Below the pieces are notes generated by a model. That model worked only from the letters and a program-made list of their open reading frames with translations. It was not told the DNA's origin and made no database searches. This document shows positions 1-7,989 of a stretch of DNA of 8,153 bases, piece after piece (within the stretch, counting starts at the first letter, position 1; every line of letters begins with the position of its first letter). The stretch is from an uncultured Sphingomonas sp. GTDB lineage: Bacteria > Pseudomonadota > Alphaproteobacteria > Sphingomonadales > Sphingomonadaceae. The DNA is taken from assembly GCA_946886845.1 (NCBI GenBank), contig CAMPJH010000064.1:1-8153 (forward strand), given 5' to 3'. The position numbers and the translations under genes were made by a program.

Positions 1-92
1 CGGCCGGGTGTGCTTCGCCCCCCCCCCCACGACCCCACCCCGCCCCCCCCCCCCCCCCCGCGCCCCCGCGCGCGCCCCCCCCCCCCCCCCCC
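1..92. other. Poly-C low-complexity end, probable sequencing/assembly artefact
   Basis: This stretch is made almost entirely of C homopolymers: 11 C at 18-28, 17 C at 43-59 and 18 C at 75-92, with short interruptions by G, A or T. Normal-looking high-GC coding sequence starts abruptly at about base 93. Nothing biological explains it well: no gene in the window has comparable tracts, and the reading frame passing through it would encode a meaningless Pro/Ala/Arg string fused to SppA. Poly-G read tails from two-colour sequencing chemistry, assembled in reverse orientation at a contig end, would give this picture; that cause is inference. Bases 1-17 before the first run may be real or not. Treat the whole stretch as unreliable. 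Confidence 0.8.
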
Positions 93-94
93 AC

Positions 95-1099
95 GCCGCG
101 GGCTTCAAGAAGATCAAGCTGGCTGCCTATATCAACGACACCGTCGAAGAGGACGACGCCGGCACCATCGGAATCGTCACGGTTGCCGGCACGATCGTCG
201 ACGGCAAGGCGCCGGCCGGCACCGCCGGCGGCGACACGATCGCCAATCTGATCGACAAAGCGATTCACAAGGGCGGCCTCAAGGCGCTCGTCGTCCGGGT
301 CGACAGCCCCGGCGGCTCGGTGCTTGCCTCGGAACGGATCCGCCAGGCGATCCTCAACGCCAAGCGGCAGGAGCTGCCTGTGGTGGTTTCGATGGGCAAT
401 GTCGCCGCTTCGGGCGGCTATTGGGTCGCGACTCCAGCCGACTTCATTTACGCCGAGCCGTCGACGATCACCGGCTCGATCGGCGTGTTCGGAATACTGC
501 CGAGCTTCGAGGGGACGCTCCAGAAGCTCGGAATCGGCGCCGACGGCATCAAGACCACGCCGCTGTCGGGCGAGCCCGACCTGCTTACCGGCCCCTCGCC
601 GGAAGCCGATCAATTGCTCCAGGCCGGAATCAATTCGGTTTACCAGCGCTTCCTTTCGATCGTCGCCCAGTCGCGCAAGCGCACACCCGCCGAGATCGAC
701 CGCATTGCCCAGGGGCGGGTGTGGGACGGCGGCACCGCCCGACAGATCGGGCTGATCGACGGCTTCGGCAGTCTAAGCGACGCGGTCGAGAAGGCCGGGC
801 AATTGGCGAAGGTCGACGATCCGCACGGCCAGGTCCGCTATCTCGAGCCGCCGGATTCGTTCGAGGAGATGCTGATCGCGCTGTTCGCCAACGATCAGGC
901 GGGGCAGGAACCGGCCGAGGACGCCTTCGCGGCGCTGGCGTCCGACACGCAGCTGCTGGGCGCTCTGAGCGAGCTCCGGTCGGTTCTCACCGGACCGCGT
1001 ATCCAGGTGCGTTGCCTCGAATGCCCGGCGGCCGGTCCGGCGCGGGTCACGGCCAAGGACGCCAGCTTCTTCGGCGCGCTGCGCGGCTGGCTATTCTGA
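95..1099 (+). CDS. sppA: Signal peptide peptidase SppA (protease IV), C-terminal half, 5' end missing
   Basis: This is a membrane-anchored serine peptidase of family S49 that degrades signal peptides left in the membrane after protein export. The reliable part begins around GFKKIKLAAY and runs about 330 residues to TGA at 1097-1099. It shows the conserved VRVDSPGGS motif (about 293-319) and the catalytic block NVAASGGYW, with the nucleophile serine encoded by TCG at 410-412, followed by the ITGSIGVFG strand (about 470-495). Long (67K-type) SppA proteins of about 600 residues are a tandem duplication in which the serine lies in the C-terminal half and the general-base lysine in the N-terminal half. 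Only the serine half is present here, so the lysine, the N-terminal TM anchor and the true start are missing. The frame formally stays open through the poly-C run to a GTG at 8, but that start is not credible. The 3' end overlaps the convergent PepSY gene by 9 bases. The family call is secure; the upstream boundary is not. Confidence 0.92.
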   Translation, partial: AAGFKKIKLAAYINDTVEEDDAGTIGIVTVAGTIVDGKAPAGTAGGDTIANLIDKAIHKGGLKALVVRVDSPGGSVLASERIRQAILNAKRQELPVVVSMGNVAASGGYWVATPADFIYAEPSTITGSIGVFGILPSFEGTLQKLGIGADGIKTTPLSGEPDLLTGPSPEADQLLQAGINSVYQRFLSIVAQSRKRTPAEIDRIAQGRVWDGGTARQIGLIDGFGSLSDAVEKAGQLAKVDDPHGQVRYLEPPDSFEEMLIALFANDQAGQEPAEDAFAALASDTQLLGALSELRSVLTGPRIQVRCLECPAAGPARVTAKDASFFGALRGWLF

Positions 1100-1783
1100 T
1101 TTCGCCCGCTGGCGGCGCCTGATCGTCATCGGCAGCATCGCCAGTGCCAGGATGGTAGTGAGCAAAGCGACGATCGCGAAACCGATGATCAGCGGGTTGT
1201 GGGTGTCTTCGCGGGTCTTGAGGTCCATGATGTGGAGGCCCCACATCCAGTCGTAGAACCGCCAGAAGCGGGTGCGTGTGGCGACGATTTCGCCGGATCT
1301 GGCGTCGACATAGAAATGCGCCCCGTCGTCCATCGCCACCTGCCAGGCCGGGATCGGCCGGCGCAGGTCGAGCGGCGGATTATCGGGATCGGTCCGCGCC
1401 ACCGACGCGATCGACGCCGCGCCGATGTAGCGCGCGGCAACTTCCTTTGCCGCGGTCGTGGCCGAGACGTCGGGCAGCCAGGCGCCGGTCGCCGGATCGG
1501 CGGCGCGCGCCGTCCCATCCTTGAGCGTTGCAATCCAGCGCGGACCGGCGGCGCTTTGCTTGAGCGCCAGCGACGCCAGCGGGATGCCTTCGATCCGCGG
1601 GGCGATCGGCGCCCGATCGAGCTCGACCGGCTTCGGCTCTGCGAGCAGATGCGTGCCACGCACCTCCTCGATCGGCCGGACGACCATCACCAGTCCGGAA
1701 ATCACCCAGAACAGGATCGGCAGGCCGACGATCCAGCCGAGCCAGATGTGCCAGCGGCGAAGGCGCGAACGAGTCAGCGGCAC
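1091..1783 (-). CDS. PepSY-domain inner-membrane protein with two TM segments
   Basis: A 230-residue protein resembling small PepSY / PepSY-TM proteins. Residues 1-12 are basic and contain RRWHIW. TM1 spans about 13-35 (rich in W, L, I, V and ending SGLVMVV). A soluble region of about 160 residues follows, containing a PepSY-like stretch at about 145-170 (AWQVAMDDGAHFYVDARSG, then EIVATR). Next comes an aromatic patch with WGLHIMD (His184), TM2 at about 198-218, and a basic tail (IRRRQRAK). The charge pattern puts both termini in the cytoplasm and the PepSY domain in the periplasm. PepSY domains are linked to peptidase inhibition, and PepSY-TM proteins often to iron or redox functions; which applies here is unknown. 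The start is GTG at 1781-1783: GAGG (1792-1795 on the opposite strand) lies 8 bases upstream and overlaps the TGA of the preceding lipoprotein gene, suggesting translational coupling. The next in-frame ATG (Met33) would remove TM1. The TAG stop at 1091-1093 lies inside the end of convergent sppA. Confidence 0.8.
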   Translation of the reverse strand: MPLTRSRLRRWHIWLGWIVGLPILFWVISGLVMVVRPIEEVRGTHLLAEPKPVELDRAPIAPRIEGIPLASLALKQSAAGPRWIATLKDGTARAADPATGAWLPDVSATTAAKEVAARYIGAASIASVARTDPDNPPLDLRRPIPAWQVAMDDGAHFYVDARSGEIVATRTRFWRFYDWMWGLHIMDLKTREDTHNPLIIGFAIVALLTTILALAMLPMTIRRRQRAKSE

Positions 1784-1793
1784 TGCGGCCGCC

Positions 1794-2426
1794 TCAGCCG
1801 AACTGGGCGACGCATTGCCGCATCACCGCGACGGGTGGGCCAAGCTTCGCCATGGCGGCGAGGGCCTTGCGGCGCTCCGCCTGCTGCGCGGCGCTGTCGG
1901 CGCCGGCGCGGCTGTGCATGCCGGTGGCGAGAATCGGGTCGAGCTTATTGCTCAGCTGCCGATACTCGCCGAGCTCATTCATATAGGCGTCCTGCGCCTC
2001 GAGCGACGAGCGCAGGAAGTCGCCGAGCTCGTCGCATCCGAGCTGAGCTTCAAAGCGGTCGGCGGGTAACGCAACATTGGTCACCGCTGCCGCCGGGAAG
2101 GCGGCTTTGCAGGCGGGGATCAGATCCTGCCATTTGGCCTCGCCGATGGAATCCTGCAGCTCGGCCATGCGCTTCTGGACTTGTGTCGCGGCGTCAGTCG
2201 AGAAGCTCTCTCCGGCCGACGCCGCCAGCATCGGATAATGGATCACTCGGCCAATCGCCTCGAGCGATAGCGGTGCATCGACGTTGGTCGCGGAGCGCGC
2301 CTCGGCGGCGGCGACGGCGCCGCAAGTCGCCGCCCGTTCGACCGGCTCCTCCGGAAGCGCCAGGGTCGTCGGTCCGCACGACGCCAGCAGCAATGCGCCG
2401 AGCGCAATGGAGGTTCGGGCCGTCAT
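1794..2426 (-). CDS. Putative lipoprotein of unknown function
   Basis: I do not recognise this 210-residue protein. Its N-terminus has a short basic n-region (MTARTS), a hydrophobic h-region and a lipobox LASC ending at Cys17, so it is probably exported and lipidated by signal peptidase II. After maturation four further cysteines remain (Cys35, 106, 131, 205), an even number that would permit two periplasmic disulfides; that pairing is inference. The body is Ala- and Glu-rich and probably mostly helical, with segments at about 77-95 and 125-160, and has no visible catalytic motif. The start is ATG at 2424-2426 (read on - strand). I see no Shine-Dalgarno in front of it, and the ATG lies inside a perfect 16-bp palindrome. 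The gene begins 31 bases after lpdA and ends 10 bases before the PepSY gene, so it probably shares their transcript. Codon use looks like that of its neighbours, with no sign of recent transfer. Confidence 0.75.
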   Translation of the reverse strand: MTARTSIALGALLLASCGPTTLALPEEPVERAATCGAVAAAEARSATNVDAPLSLEAIGRVIHYPMLAASAGESFSTDAATQVQKRMAELQDSIGEAKWQDLIPACKAAFPAAAVTNVALPADRFEAQLGCDELGDFLRSSLEAQDAYMNELGEYRQLSNKLDPILATGMHSRAGADSAAQQAERRKALAAMAKLGPPVAVMRQCVAQFG

Positions 2427-2437
2427 CGATCGATGAC
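2422..2437 (-). promoter_or_regulatory. Perfect 16-bp palindrome over the lipoprotein start codon
   Basis: GTCATCGATCGATGAC reads identically on both strands and spans positions 2422-2437. The ATG of the lipoprotein gene lies in its 3' half when read on the - strand. In mRNA it can fold as a 6-bp stem (GUCAUC/GAUGAC) with a GAUC tetraloop, which would hold the AUG in a helix; as DNA it is a two-fold symmetric site of operator size. No Shine-Dalgarno is visible upstream. The perfect symmetry is seen directly. A regulatory role is inference, and CGATCG-type words are frequent in high-GC alphaproteobacteria, so chance is possible. Confidence 0.4.
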
Positions 2438-2457
2438 TATCGAAAGCTGCGGTCCCG

Positions 2458-3858
2458 TCAAATGTGGATCGGCTTGCCGGTTACGGCCATCGCCGCTTCC
2501 TTGAGCGCTTCGGAATGGGTCGGGTGGGCGTGGCAGGTGTAGGCGATGTCTTCGGACGTCGCGCCGAACTCCATCGCCTGGGCGGCTTGGGCGATCATCG
2601 TCCCGGCGACCGAGCTGATCATCCAGACGCCGAGCACCCGGTCGGTCTTGGCGTCGGCGATCACCTTGACGAAGCCGTCGGGCTCGCGGTTGGTCTTGGC
2701 GCGGCTGTTGGCGAGCATGGGAAATTTCCCAACTTTGACCTCACCATCCTTCCTGGCGCCTTCCTCGGTGAGGCCGACACCGGCAATCTCCGGCATCGTA
2801 TAGACGACGCTCGGGATCACCGCGTGGTTCACGATTCCGGTCAGGCCAGCAATATTCTCGGCCACCGCGATGCCTTCGTCCTCGGCCTTGTGCGCGAGCA
2901 TCGGGCCCGGAGTAACGTCGCCGATCGCCCAGACCCCCGCGATGGGCGTCCGAAACTCGTGATCGACCTCGATCTGGCCGCGGTTGTTGGTCTTGAGCCC
3001 GGCCTTGTCGAGGCCGAGGCCGTCGGTGTTGGGGCGGCGGCCGATCGACACCAGCACGACGTCGGCATCGATCGTCTCGGCCGCGCCGCCCTTCGCCGGT
3101 TCGACGGTGAGCGTGACGGTGTCGCCCTTCACCTCAGCCTTGGTCACCTTGTTCCCGGTGCGGATGTCGAAGCCCTGCTTCTTGAAGATCTTGTGGGCTT
3201 CCTTGCGGACCTCGCCGTCCATTCCCGGCAGGATATCGTCGAGGAACTCGACGACGATGAGTTCCGCGCCGAGGCGCCGCCACACCGAGCCGAGCTCGAG
3301 GCCGATCACGCCACCGCCGATCACCACCATCCGCTTCGGTACCGCCGGCAGCGCCAGCGCACCGGTCGAATCGACGATTTTGTGCTTCGAATTGTCGACA
3401 TCGACACCGGGCAGCGGCGTGACTGACGATCCGGTGGCGATGACGATGTTCTTCGCGGTGACGGTGCGGTCGCCGACCTTGACCCTGTTCGGCCCTTCGA
3501 AGCTCGCCTGGCCCTTCAGCCATTCGATCTTGTTCTTCTTGAACAGGAACTCGATGCCGCCGGTGAGGCCCTTCACGGCGGTTTCCTTCGATCCGTGCAT
3601 CGCGTCCAGGTCGAGCTCGACCTTGCCCGGCTTCACCCCCCATTTCTCAAGCGTCCCGTGGGCAGCTTCCTCATACAGCTCTGAGGCGTGGAGGAGAGCC
3701 TTCGACGGGATGCAACCGACGTTGAGGCAGGTGCCGCCGAGCGTCTCGCGGCTTTCGGCGCAGGCGGTCTTGAGGCCGAGCTGGGCAGCACGGATCGCGG
3801 CGACGTAGCCGCCCGGGCCGGACCCGATCACCAGGACGTCGAAATCGAAATCAGCCAT
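2458..3858 (-). CDS. lpdA: Dihydrolipoyl dehydrogenase (E3 of 2-oxoglutarate dehydrogenase)
   Basis: This 466-residue FAD enzyme reoxidises the dihydrolipoyl arm of the E2 subunit and passes electrons to NAD+. The order is canonical: FAD-binding GSGPGG at 12-17; the redox-active disulfide Cys44/Cys49 in [16 protein letters not shown]-binding GGGVIG at 181-186; the second FAD contact in [15 protein letters not shown] at about 305-320; and the C-terminal dimer-interface active site HPTHSE, with His445 and Glu450 as the catalytic dyad. Length matches the family. Two adjacent starts exist: TTG at 3859-3861 and ATG at 3856-3858. I chose the ATG because AGGGA (3865-3869) sits 6 bases before it but only 3 before the TTG. 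The gap from odhB is 9 bases and the Shine-Dalgarno overlaps the odhB TAG, pointing to coupled translation. Its position directly after odhA-odhB indicates the E3 of this complex; it may also serve pyruvate dehydrogenase or the glycine cleavage system if no second copy exists in the genome. Confidence 0.97.
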   Translation of the reverse strand: MADFDFDVLVIGSGPGGYVAAIRAAQLGLKTACAESRETLGGTCLNVGCIPSKALLHASELYEEAAHGTLEKWGVKPGKVELDLDAMHGSKETAVKGLTGGIEFLFKKNKIEWLKGQASFEGPNRVKVGDRTVTAKNIVIATGSSVTPLPGVDVDNSKHKIVDSTGALALPAVPKRMVVIGGGVIGLELGSVWRRLGAELIVVEFLDDILPGMDGEVRKEAHKIFKKQGFDIRTGNKVTKAEVKGDTVTLTVEPAKGGAAETIDADVVLVSIGRRPNTDGLGLDKAGLKTNNRGQIEVDHEFRTPIAGVWAIGDVTPGPMLAHKAEDEGIAVAENIAGLTGIVNHAVIPSVVYTMPEIAGVGLTEEGARKDGEVKVGKFPMLANSRAKTNREPDGFVKVIADAKTDRVLGVWMISSVAGTMIAQAAQAMEFGATSEDIAYTCHAHPTHSEALKEAAMAVTGKPIHI

Positions 3859-3864
3859 CAAGAA

Positions 3865-3869
3865 TCCCT
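3865..3869 (-). promoter_or_regulatory. Ribosome binding site of lpdA, overlapping the odhB stop codon
   Basis: Read on the - strand, AGGGA at 3869-3865 overlaps the odhB stop TAG (3870-3868) and lies 6 bases before the ATG at 3858. This spacing decides in favour of the ATG over the adjacent TTG. A ribosome terminating on odhB would sit on this site, which suits balanced synthesis of E2 and E3. Confidence 0.7.
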
Positions 3870-5142
3870 ACAAGTCGATCAGCAGCCGCGTCGGATCCTC
3901 GATCGCTTCCTTGACGCGCACCAGGAAGGTCACCGCTTCGCGGCCGTCGACCAGCCGGTGGTCGTAGGACAAGGCAAGGTACATCATCGGCCGGATCACC
4001 ACTTGGCCGTCCTTGGCGATCGGCCGCTCTTCGATCCGGTGCATTCCGAGCACGCCCGACTGCGGCGGGTTGAGGATCGGCGTCGACAGCAGCGAGCCGA
4101 ACACGCCGCCGTTGGAGATGGTGAAAGTGCCGCCCTGCATCTCGTCCGCGGTCAGCGTGCCCTCCTTCGCCCGCCTCCCGAAGTCGGCAATCGTCTTCTC
4201 GATCTCGGCGAAGCTCATGGCGTGGGCGTTGCGAAGCACCGGCACGACCAGTCCCCTGGGCGCCGAGACGGCGATCGAGACGTCGAGATAGTCGCGATAG
4301 ACGATCTCGTCGCCGTCGAGGCTGGCGTTGACCGCGGGAACGTCGCGAAGCGCCAACGCTACCGCTTTGACGAAGAAGCTCATGAAGCCGAGGCGGATGC
4401 CGTGCTTCTTCTCGAACAGCTCCTTGTAGCGGCTGCGCGCTTCCATCACCGCCGACATGTCGACGTCATTGAACGTCGTCAGCATCGCCGCGGTGTCCTG
4501 GGCCTCCTTCAGCCGCCGGGCGACGGTCTGGCGAAGCCGCGACATTTTGACGCGTTCTTCCTTCCGATCACCCGTTGCCGCCTGCGCCTTCGGTAGAGGA
4601 GCCGGCGACGGGGCGGGTGCGCTGGGTTCGGGCGCCTTCGCCGTTGCAGGAGCGCCCGCCTTCTGCGCCTCCGCCGCTGCCAGGACGTCGTCCTTGGTCA
4701 GCCGGCCGTCCTTGCCGGTGCCCTTGATCCGGGTCGGGTCGACATGATGCTCGAGCACCGCGCGGCGGACCGCCGGCGACATCGTCATGATGTGGTCGTC
4801 CTCGGCGGCCGGCGCCTCCTCGCGAAGTGCCGGCGCTTCGCCGGCCCCTGGCGGGTTGACGGGCGTTGTTGCCGCGCCTTGCTCGGCCGGCGCGGCGACT
4901 TTCCCACCCTCGTCGATGCGGGCGATGGTCGCCCCGACGGCGACGGTGTCGCCTTCGTTGACGAGGGTCTCGGCGAGCACGCCCGCGGCCGGCGCCGGGA
5001 CCTCGACCGTGACCTTGTCGGTCTCGAGGCTGGCGATCGGCTCGTCGAGGGCGACGGCGTCGCCCGCCTTCTTCAGCCACTGCGCGAGCGTGCCCTCGGT
5101 GATTGACTCGCCTAGCGCCGGGACTTTCACCTCAGTGGCCAT
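3868..5142 (-). CDS. odhB: Dihydrolipoyl succinyltransferase (E2 of 2-oxoglutarate dehydrogenase)
   Basis: This 424-residue protein, also called sucB, forms the core of the 2-oxoglutarate dehydrogenase complex. Its swinging lipoyl arm takes the succinyl group from E1, transfers it to CoA and is then reoxidised by E3. Domains in order: one lipoyl domain (1-77) with the lipoylated Lys43 in ETDKV; an Ala/Pro/Glu-rich flexible linker (about 78-117); a peripheral subunit-binding domain (about 119-158, [10 protein letters not shown] to GRLTKDDVL); a second Ala/Pro linker (about 159-192); and the catalytic acyltransferase domain (about 195-424). The motif DHRLVDGRE carries the expected catalytic His395 and Asp399. 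The sequence [11 protein letters not shown] and the single lipoyl domain fit E2 of 2-oxoglutarate rather than pyruvate dehydrogenase. The ATG at 5140-5142 is preceded by AGGGAG 4 bases upstream. The gap from odhA is 19 bases. No residue looks abnormal. Confidence 0.97.
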   Translation of the reverse strand: MATEVKVPALGESITEGTLAQWLKKAGDAVALDEPIASLETDKVTVEVPAPAAGVLAETLVNEGDTVAVGATIARIDEGGKVAAPAEQGAATTPVNPPGAGEAPALREEAPAAEDDHIMTMSPAVRRAVLEHHVDPTRIKGTGKDGRLTKDDVLAAAEAQKAGAPATAKAPEPSAPAPSPAPLPKAQAATGDRKEERVKMSRLRQTVARRLKEAQDTAAMLTTFNDVDMSAVMEARSRYKELFEKKHGIRLGFMSFFVKAVALALRDVPAVNASLDGDEIVYRDYLDVSIAVSAPRGLVVPVLRNAHAMSFAEIEKTIADFGRRAKEGTLTADEMQGGTFTISNGGVFGSLLSTPILNPPQSGVLGMHRIEERPIAKDGQVVIRPMMYLALSYDHRLVDGREAVTFLVRVKEAIEDPTRLLIDL

Positions 5143-5146
5143 ATCA

Positions 5147-5152
5147 CTCCCT
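5147..5152 (-). promoter_or_regulatory. Ribosome binding site of odhB
   Basis: Read on the - strand, AGGGAG (5152-5147) lies 4 bases before the odhB ATG, inside the 19-base odhA-odhB gap. It is the clearest Shine-Dalgarno in the window and fixes the odhB start. Confidence 0.65.
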
Positions 5153-5161
5153 TGCTTCCTG

Positions 5162-7987
5162 TCAGGCCCGGCGGGCGGCCTGGGTGCGTGCCGGGCTGCT
5201 ATGCCCGAGTGCGTCGGCGATCAAGCTTGCCTGTTCGGATGCATGGCGCTTGGCGAGCCCGGTCGCTGGCGAGGCCGACGATGGCCGGCCGGCATATCGC
5301 GGCCGCCGGCCCTTGAACCCCGCTTCGTCGAGGCAGGATTCGAGCAGCGGGTCGACGAAGAACCAGGCGCCGTTGTTCTGCGGCTCCTCCTGCGCCCAGA
5401 CCAGCTCTTCGAGCTTCGGCATTGCCCGCAGGCGTTCGACCAACGGCTCCGACGGGAACGGGTACAATTGCTCGACCCGGACGATCTCGGTGGTCTTGTC
5501 GCCGGCCCCATCTTCTAGAGACGCGTCGCGCGCCTCGATCAGCTCGTAGCCGAGTTTGCCCGAGCACAGCACCAGCCGGCGGGTCTCGCCCTTCGCTGGA
5601 GCGCGACTATCGCTGACCAGCCGCCGGAAATGGCTGTCGCCGGTGAACTCGGCGACGCTCGACACCGCCAGCTTGTGGCGAAGTAGCGACTTGGGGGTCA
5701 TCACCACCAGCGGCTTGCGGAACTCGCGCAGCAGCTGGCGGCGCAGGATGTGGAAATAATTGGCCGGGGTCGTGCAATTGGCGACCTGCATATTGTCCTC
5801 GGCGCACAGCTGCAGGTAGCGCTCGAGCCGCGCCGAGCTATGCTCCGGTCCCTGGCCCTCGAAGCCGTGCGGGAGCAGCATCACCAGGCCGCTGGCGCGA
5901 AGCCATTTTGCTTCGCCGCCGGCGACGAACTGGTCGATGATCGTCTGGGCGCCGTTGGCGAAATCGCCGAACTGCGCTTCCCAGCAGACCAGGGTCCGCG
6001 GGTCGGCCAGCGAATAACCATATTCGAAGCCGAGCACGCCGAATTCCGACAGCGGGCTGTCGCGCACTTCGAATGTGCCGCCGTCGATCGTGTCGAGCGG
6101 GATATATTTGGCGCCGGTTTCCTGGTCCGACCAGACCGCGTGCCGCTGGCTGAAGGTCCCGCGGCCGCTGTCCTGGCCCGACAGCCGGACGCAATGCCGC
6201 TCGGCGATCAGCGTACCGAACGCCAGCGCCTCGGCGGTCGCCCAGTCGAAACCCTCGCCGGTTTCGAACATCGCCTTCTTGGAATCGAGGATCCGCTGCA
6301 GCGTCTTGTGGATGTGAAAGCCCTCGGGGACCGTGGTCAACACCTCGCCGATCTGCCGCAGCAGCTCCCCGGAAACCGCGGTGTTGATGTTGCGGCGAGC
6401 ACGGACCGGCTCGTTCGGCATGCCAAGCCCGGTCCACCGGCCGCCGAACCAGTCCGCCTTGTTGGGCAGATAGCCGGCGGCGGCCTCGAACTCCTCGTTC
6501 AAATGGGCGATGTAGCGCTCACGGTGATCGTCGATCCACTGCTGGTCGACGACCCCCTCCTCAATCAGCCGCTTGCCGTAAATTTCGCTGATCGGCGGGT
6601 GCTTGCGGATCGCCGCATACATTTCCGGCTGGGTGAAGCTGGGCTCGTCGCCTTCGTTGTGGCCGAACCGGCGATAGCACCACATGTCGATGACGATGTC
6701 GCGGCCGAACGTCTGCCGGAACTCGGTCGCCATCTTGCAGCAGAAAGTGACTGCTTCGGGGTCGTCGCCGTTGACGTGGAGGATCGGTGCCTGGACCGAC
6801 TTGGCGATGTCCGACGGATAGGGCGAGGAGCGCGCGAACTGCGGGCTGGTGGTGAAGCCGACCTGGTTGTTGACGATGAAGTGGAGCGTGCCTCCGGTGC
6901 CGTAACCGGGCAGGCCGGAAAGGGCGAGGCACTCGGCGACCACGCCCTGGGCGGCGAAGGCGGCGTCGCCGTGGATCAACATCGGAAGCACCTTCTTGCC
7001 GTGCTTGTCGTCCTTGAAGGTCATCGTCGCCCGGGCCTTGCCGAGGACGACCGGGTCGACGGCTTCCAGGTGCGACGGGTTGGGAAGCAGCGACAAATGC
7101 ACCTTGGTTCCCTCGAACTCGCGGTCCGACGAGGTTCCGAGGTGATATTTGACGTCGCCCGAGCCGCCGACGTCGGCCGGGGTGGTCGCGCCGCCGGCGA
7201 ATTCATGGAAAATCGCCCGATAGGGCTTGCCCATCACATTGGTGAGGACGTTCAGCCGGCCGCGATGGGCCATGCCGATGTCGATCTCCTCGATGCCCAG
7301 CAGTCCGCCATATTTGATCACCGCCTCGAGCGCCGGGATCGCGCTTTCGCCGCCGTCGAGGCCGAACCGCTTGGTGCCGACAAATTTGCGGGCGAGAAAC
7401 TTTTCCCACTGCTCGGCTTCGATCACCTTGGCGAGGATCGCCTCCTTGCCTTCGGGCGTGAACTGGACGGTCTCGGACTTGCCCTCGATCCGGTCCTGGA
7501 TGAAGCGGCGCTCCTCCAGGTCGTTGATGTGCATGTATTCGACGCCGATGGTGCCGCAATAATTGGCCTGGAGGACGGCGACGATTTCGCGGACGGTGGC
7601 CCGCTCGAAGCCGAGGACTCCCCCGATCCAGATCGGCCGGTCGAGGTCGGCATCGGAAAAGCCGTGATAAGCGGGCGTCAGATCCGCCGGGATTTCGATG
7701 TGGTGAAGGCCGAGCGGGTCGAGCTTGGCGGCGAGGTGGCCACGCACTCGATAGGTGCGGACCAGCATCATCGCCCGGATCGAATCCTCGGCGGCGCGGC
7801 GGATGACTTCAGGATCGCAGGTTGCCGCGGCAGCCTGCTCTTCCGCAGCCTTCCTGAATGTCTCGATCGTCGATTGAGTCGGGTCGAGGCCAAGGTTGGC
7901 GTCGTCGAGCTCGCTGACCGGCCAGTTTGGCCGGGCCCAGCTCGGGCCTTGTTTGAGCTCGATGAAGATCGGTTGGTCGTCGGCCAT
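5162..7987 (-). CDS. odhA: 2-oxoglutarate dehydrogenase E1 component (thiamine diphosphate dependent)
   Basis: This 941-residue enzyme, also called sucA, decarboxylates 2-oxoglutarate on thiamine diphosphate and transfers the succinyl group to the lipoyl arm of OdhB. Landmarks: [20 protein letters not shown] (71-90) opening the conserved core; [11 protein letters not shown] with His241 and KYHLG with His282, matching the active-site histidines known from E. coli E1o; the ThDP/Mg site running from [10 protein letters not shown] (339-348) to VNNQVGFTT (372-380); the pyrimidine-binding transketolase-like domain starting around [13 protein letters not shown] (601-613) and including [14 protein letters not shown] (646-659); [13 protein letters not shown] (706-718); and the C-terminal domain with VEQLYPFP (838-845). 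Length is close to E. coli SucA (933). The N-terminus carries [10 protein letters not shown] and lacks the usual NAAYIEELY-type segment. The last residues form a short basic tail (TQAARRA). The ATG at 7985-7987 starts 2 bases after the sucD stop with no strong ribosome binding site of its own, so translation probably depends on coupling to sucD. Confidence 0.97.
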   Translation of the reverse strand: MADDQPIFIELKQGPSWARPNWPVSELDDANLGLDPTQSTIETFRKAAEEQAAAATCDPEVIRRAAEDSIRAMMLVRTYRVRGHLAAKLDPLGLHHIEIPADLTPAYHGFSDADLDRPIWIGGVLGFERATVREIVAVLQANYCGTIGVEYMHINDLEERRFIQDRIEGKSETVQFTPEGKEAILAKVIEAEQWEKFLARKFVGTKRFGLDGGESAIPALEAVIKYGGLLGIEEIDIGMAHRGRLNVLTNVMGKPYRAIFHEFAGGATTPADVGGSGDVKYHLGTSSDREFEGTKVHLSLLPNPSHLEAVDPVVLGKARATMTFKDDKHGKKVLPMLIHGDAAFAAQGVVAECLALSGLPGYGTGGTLHFIVNNQVGFTTSPQFARSSPYPSDIAKSVQAPILHVNGDDPEAVTFCCKMATEFRQTFGRDIVIDMWCYRRFGHNEGDEPSFTQPEMYAAIRKHPPISEIYGKRLIEEGVVDQQWIDDHRERYIAHLNEEFEAAAGYLPNKADWFGGRWTGLGMPNEPVRARRNINTAVSGELLRQIGEVLTTVPEGFHIHKTLQRILDSKKAMFETGEGFDWATAEALAFGTLIAERHCVRLSGQDSGRGTFSQRHAVWSDQETGAKYIPLDTIDGGTFEVRDSPLSEFGVLGFEYGYSLADPRTLVCWEAQFGDFANGAQTIIDQFVAGGEAKWLRASGLVMLLPHGFEGQGPEHSSARLERYLQLCAEDNMQVANCTTPANYFHILRRQLLREFRKPLVVMTPKSLLRHKLAVSSVAEFTGDSHFRRLVSDSRAPAKGETRRLVLCSGKLGYELIEARDASLEDGAGDKTTEIVRVEQLYPFPSEPLVERLRAMPKLEELVWAQEEPQNNGAWFFVDPLLESCLDEAGFKGRRPRYAGRPSSASPATGLAKRHASEQASLIADALGHSSPARTQAARRA

Positions 7988-7989
7988 GT

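Noticed and set aside
8..94. Proline-rich domain fused to SppA
   Set aside because: Encoded solely by C homopolymers at the window edge; no such fusion is known to me and the region looks artefactual.
1103..1114. Small hairpin CGCC-CGCT-GGCG just past sppA as a terminator
   Set aside because: The stem is only 4 bp, no T run follows, and it lies inside the PepSY coding sequence.
10..1122. 370-codon open frame overlapping sppA in another + frame
   Set aside because: Arg-rich out-of-frame reading of sppA. The serine-protease motifs fall only in the other frame, and the start lies in the poly-C artefact.
2427..2457. Promoter or intrinsic terminator in the lpdA-lipoprotein gap
   Set aside because: The 31 bases contain no T-tailed GC hairpin and no convincing -35/-10 pair; only the palindrome at the start codon stands out.
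1199..2542. 447-codon open frame on the + strand opposite the PepSY and lipoprotein genes
   Set aside because: Arg-rich shadow composition with no domain. The - strand genes show a TM/lipobox architecture, coupled ribosome binding sites and PepSY motifs, which a shadow would not.
3859..3861. TTG as the start of lpdA
   Set aside because: It is only 3 bases from the Shine-Dalgarno, while the adjacent ATG has a 6-base spacing and gives the usual short N-terminus before the FAD strand.
2464..4596. Open frames of 320 and 302 codons on the + strand opposite lpdA and odhB
   Set aside because: Antisense to intact enzymes with all catalytic motifs. Their composition reflects complementary codons of the real genes.
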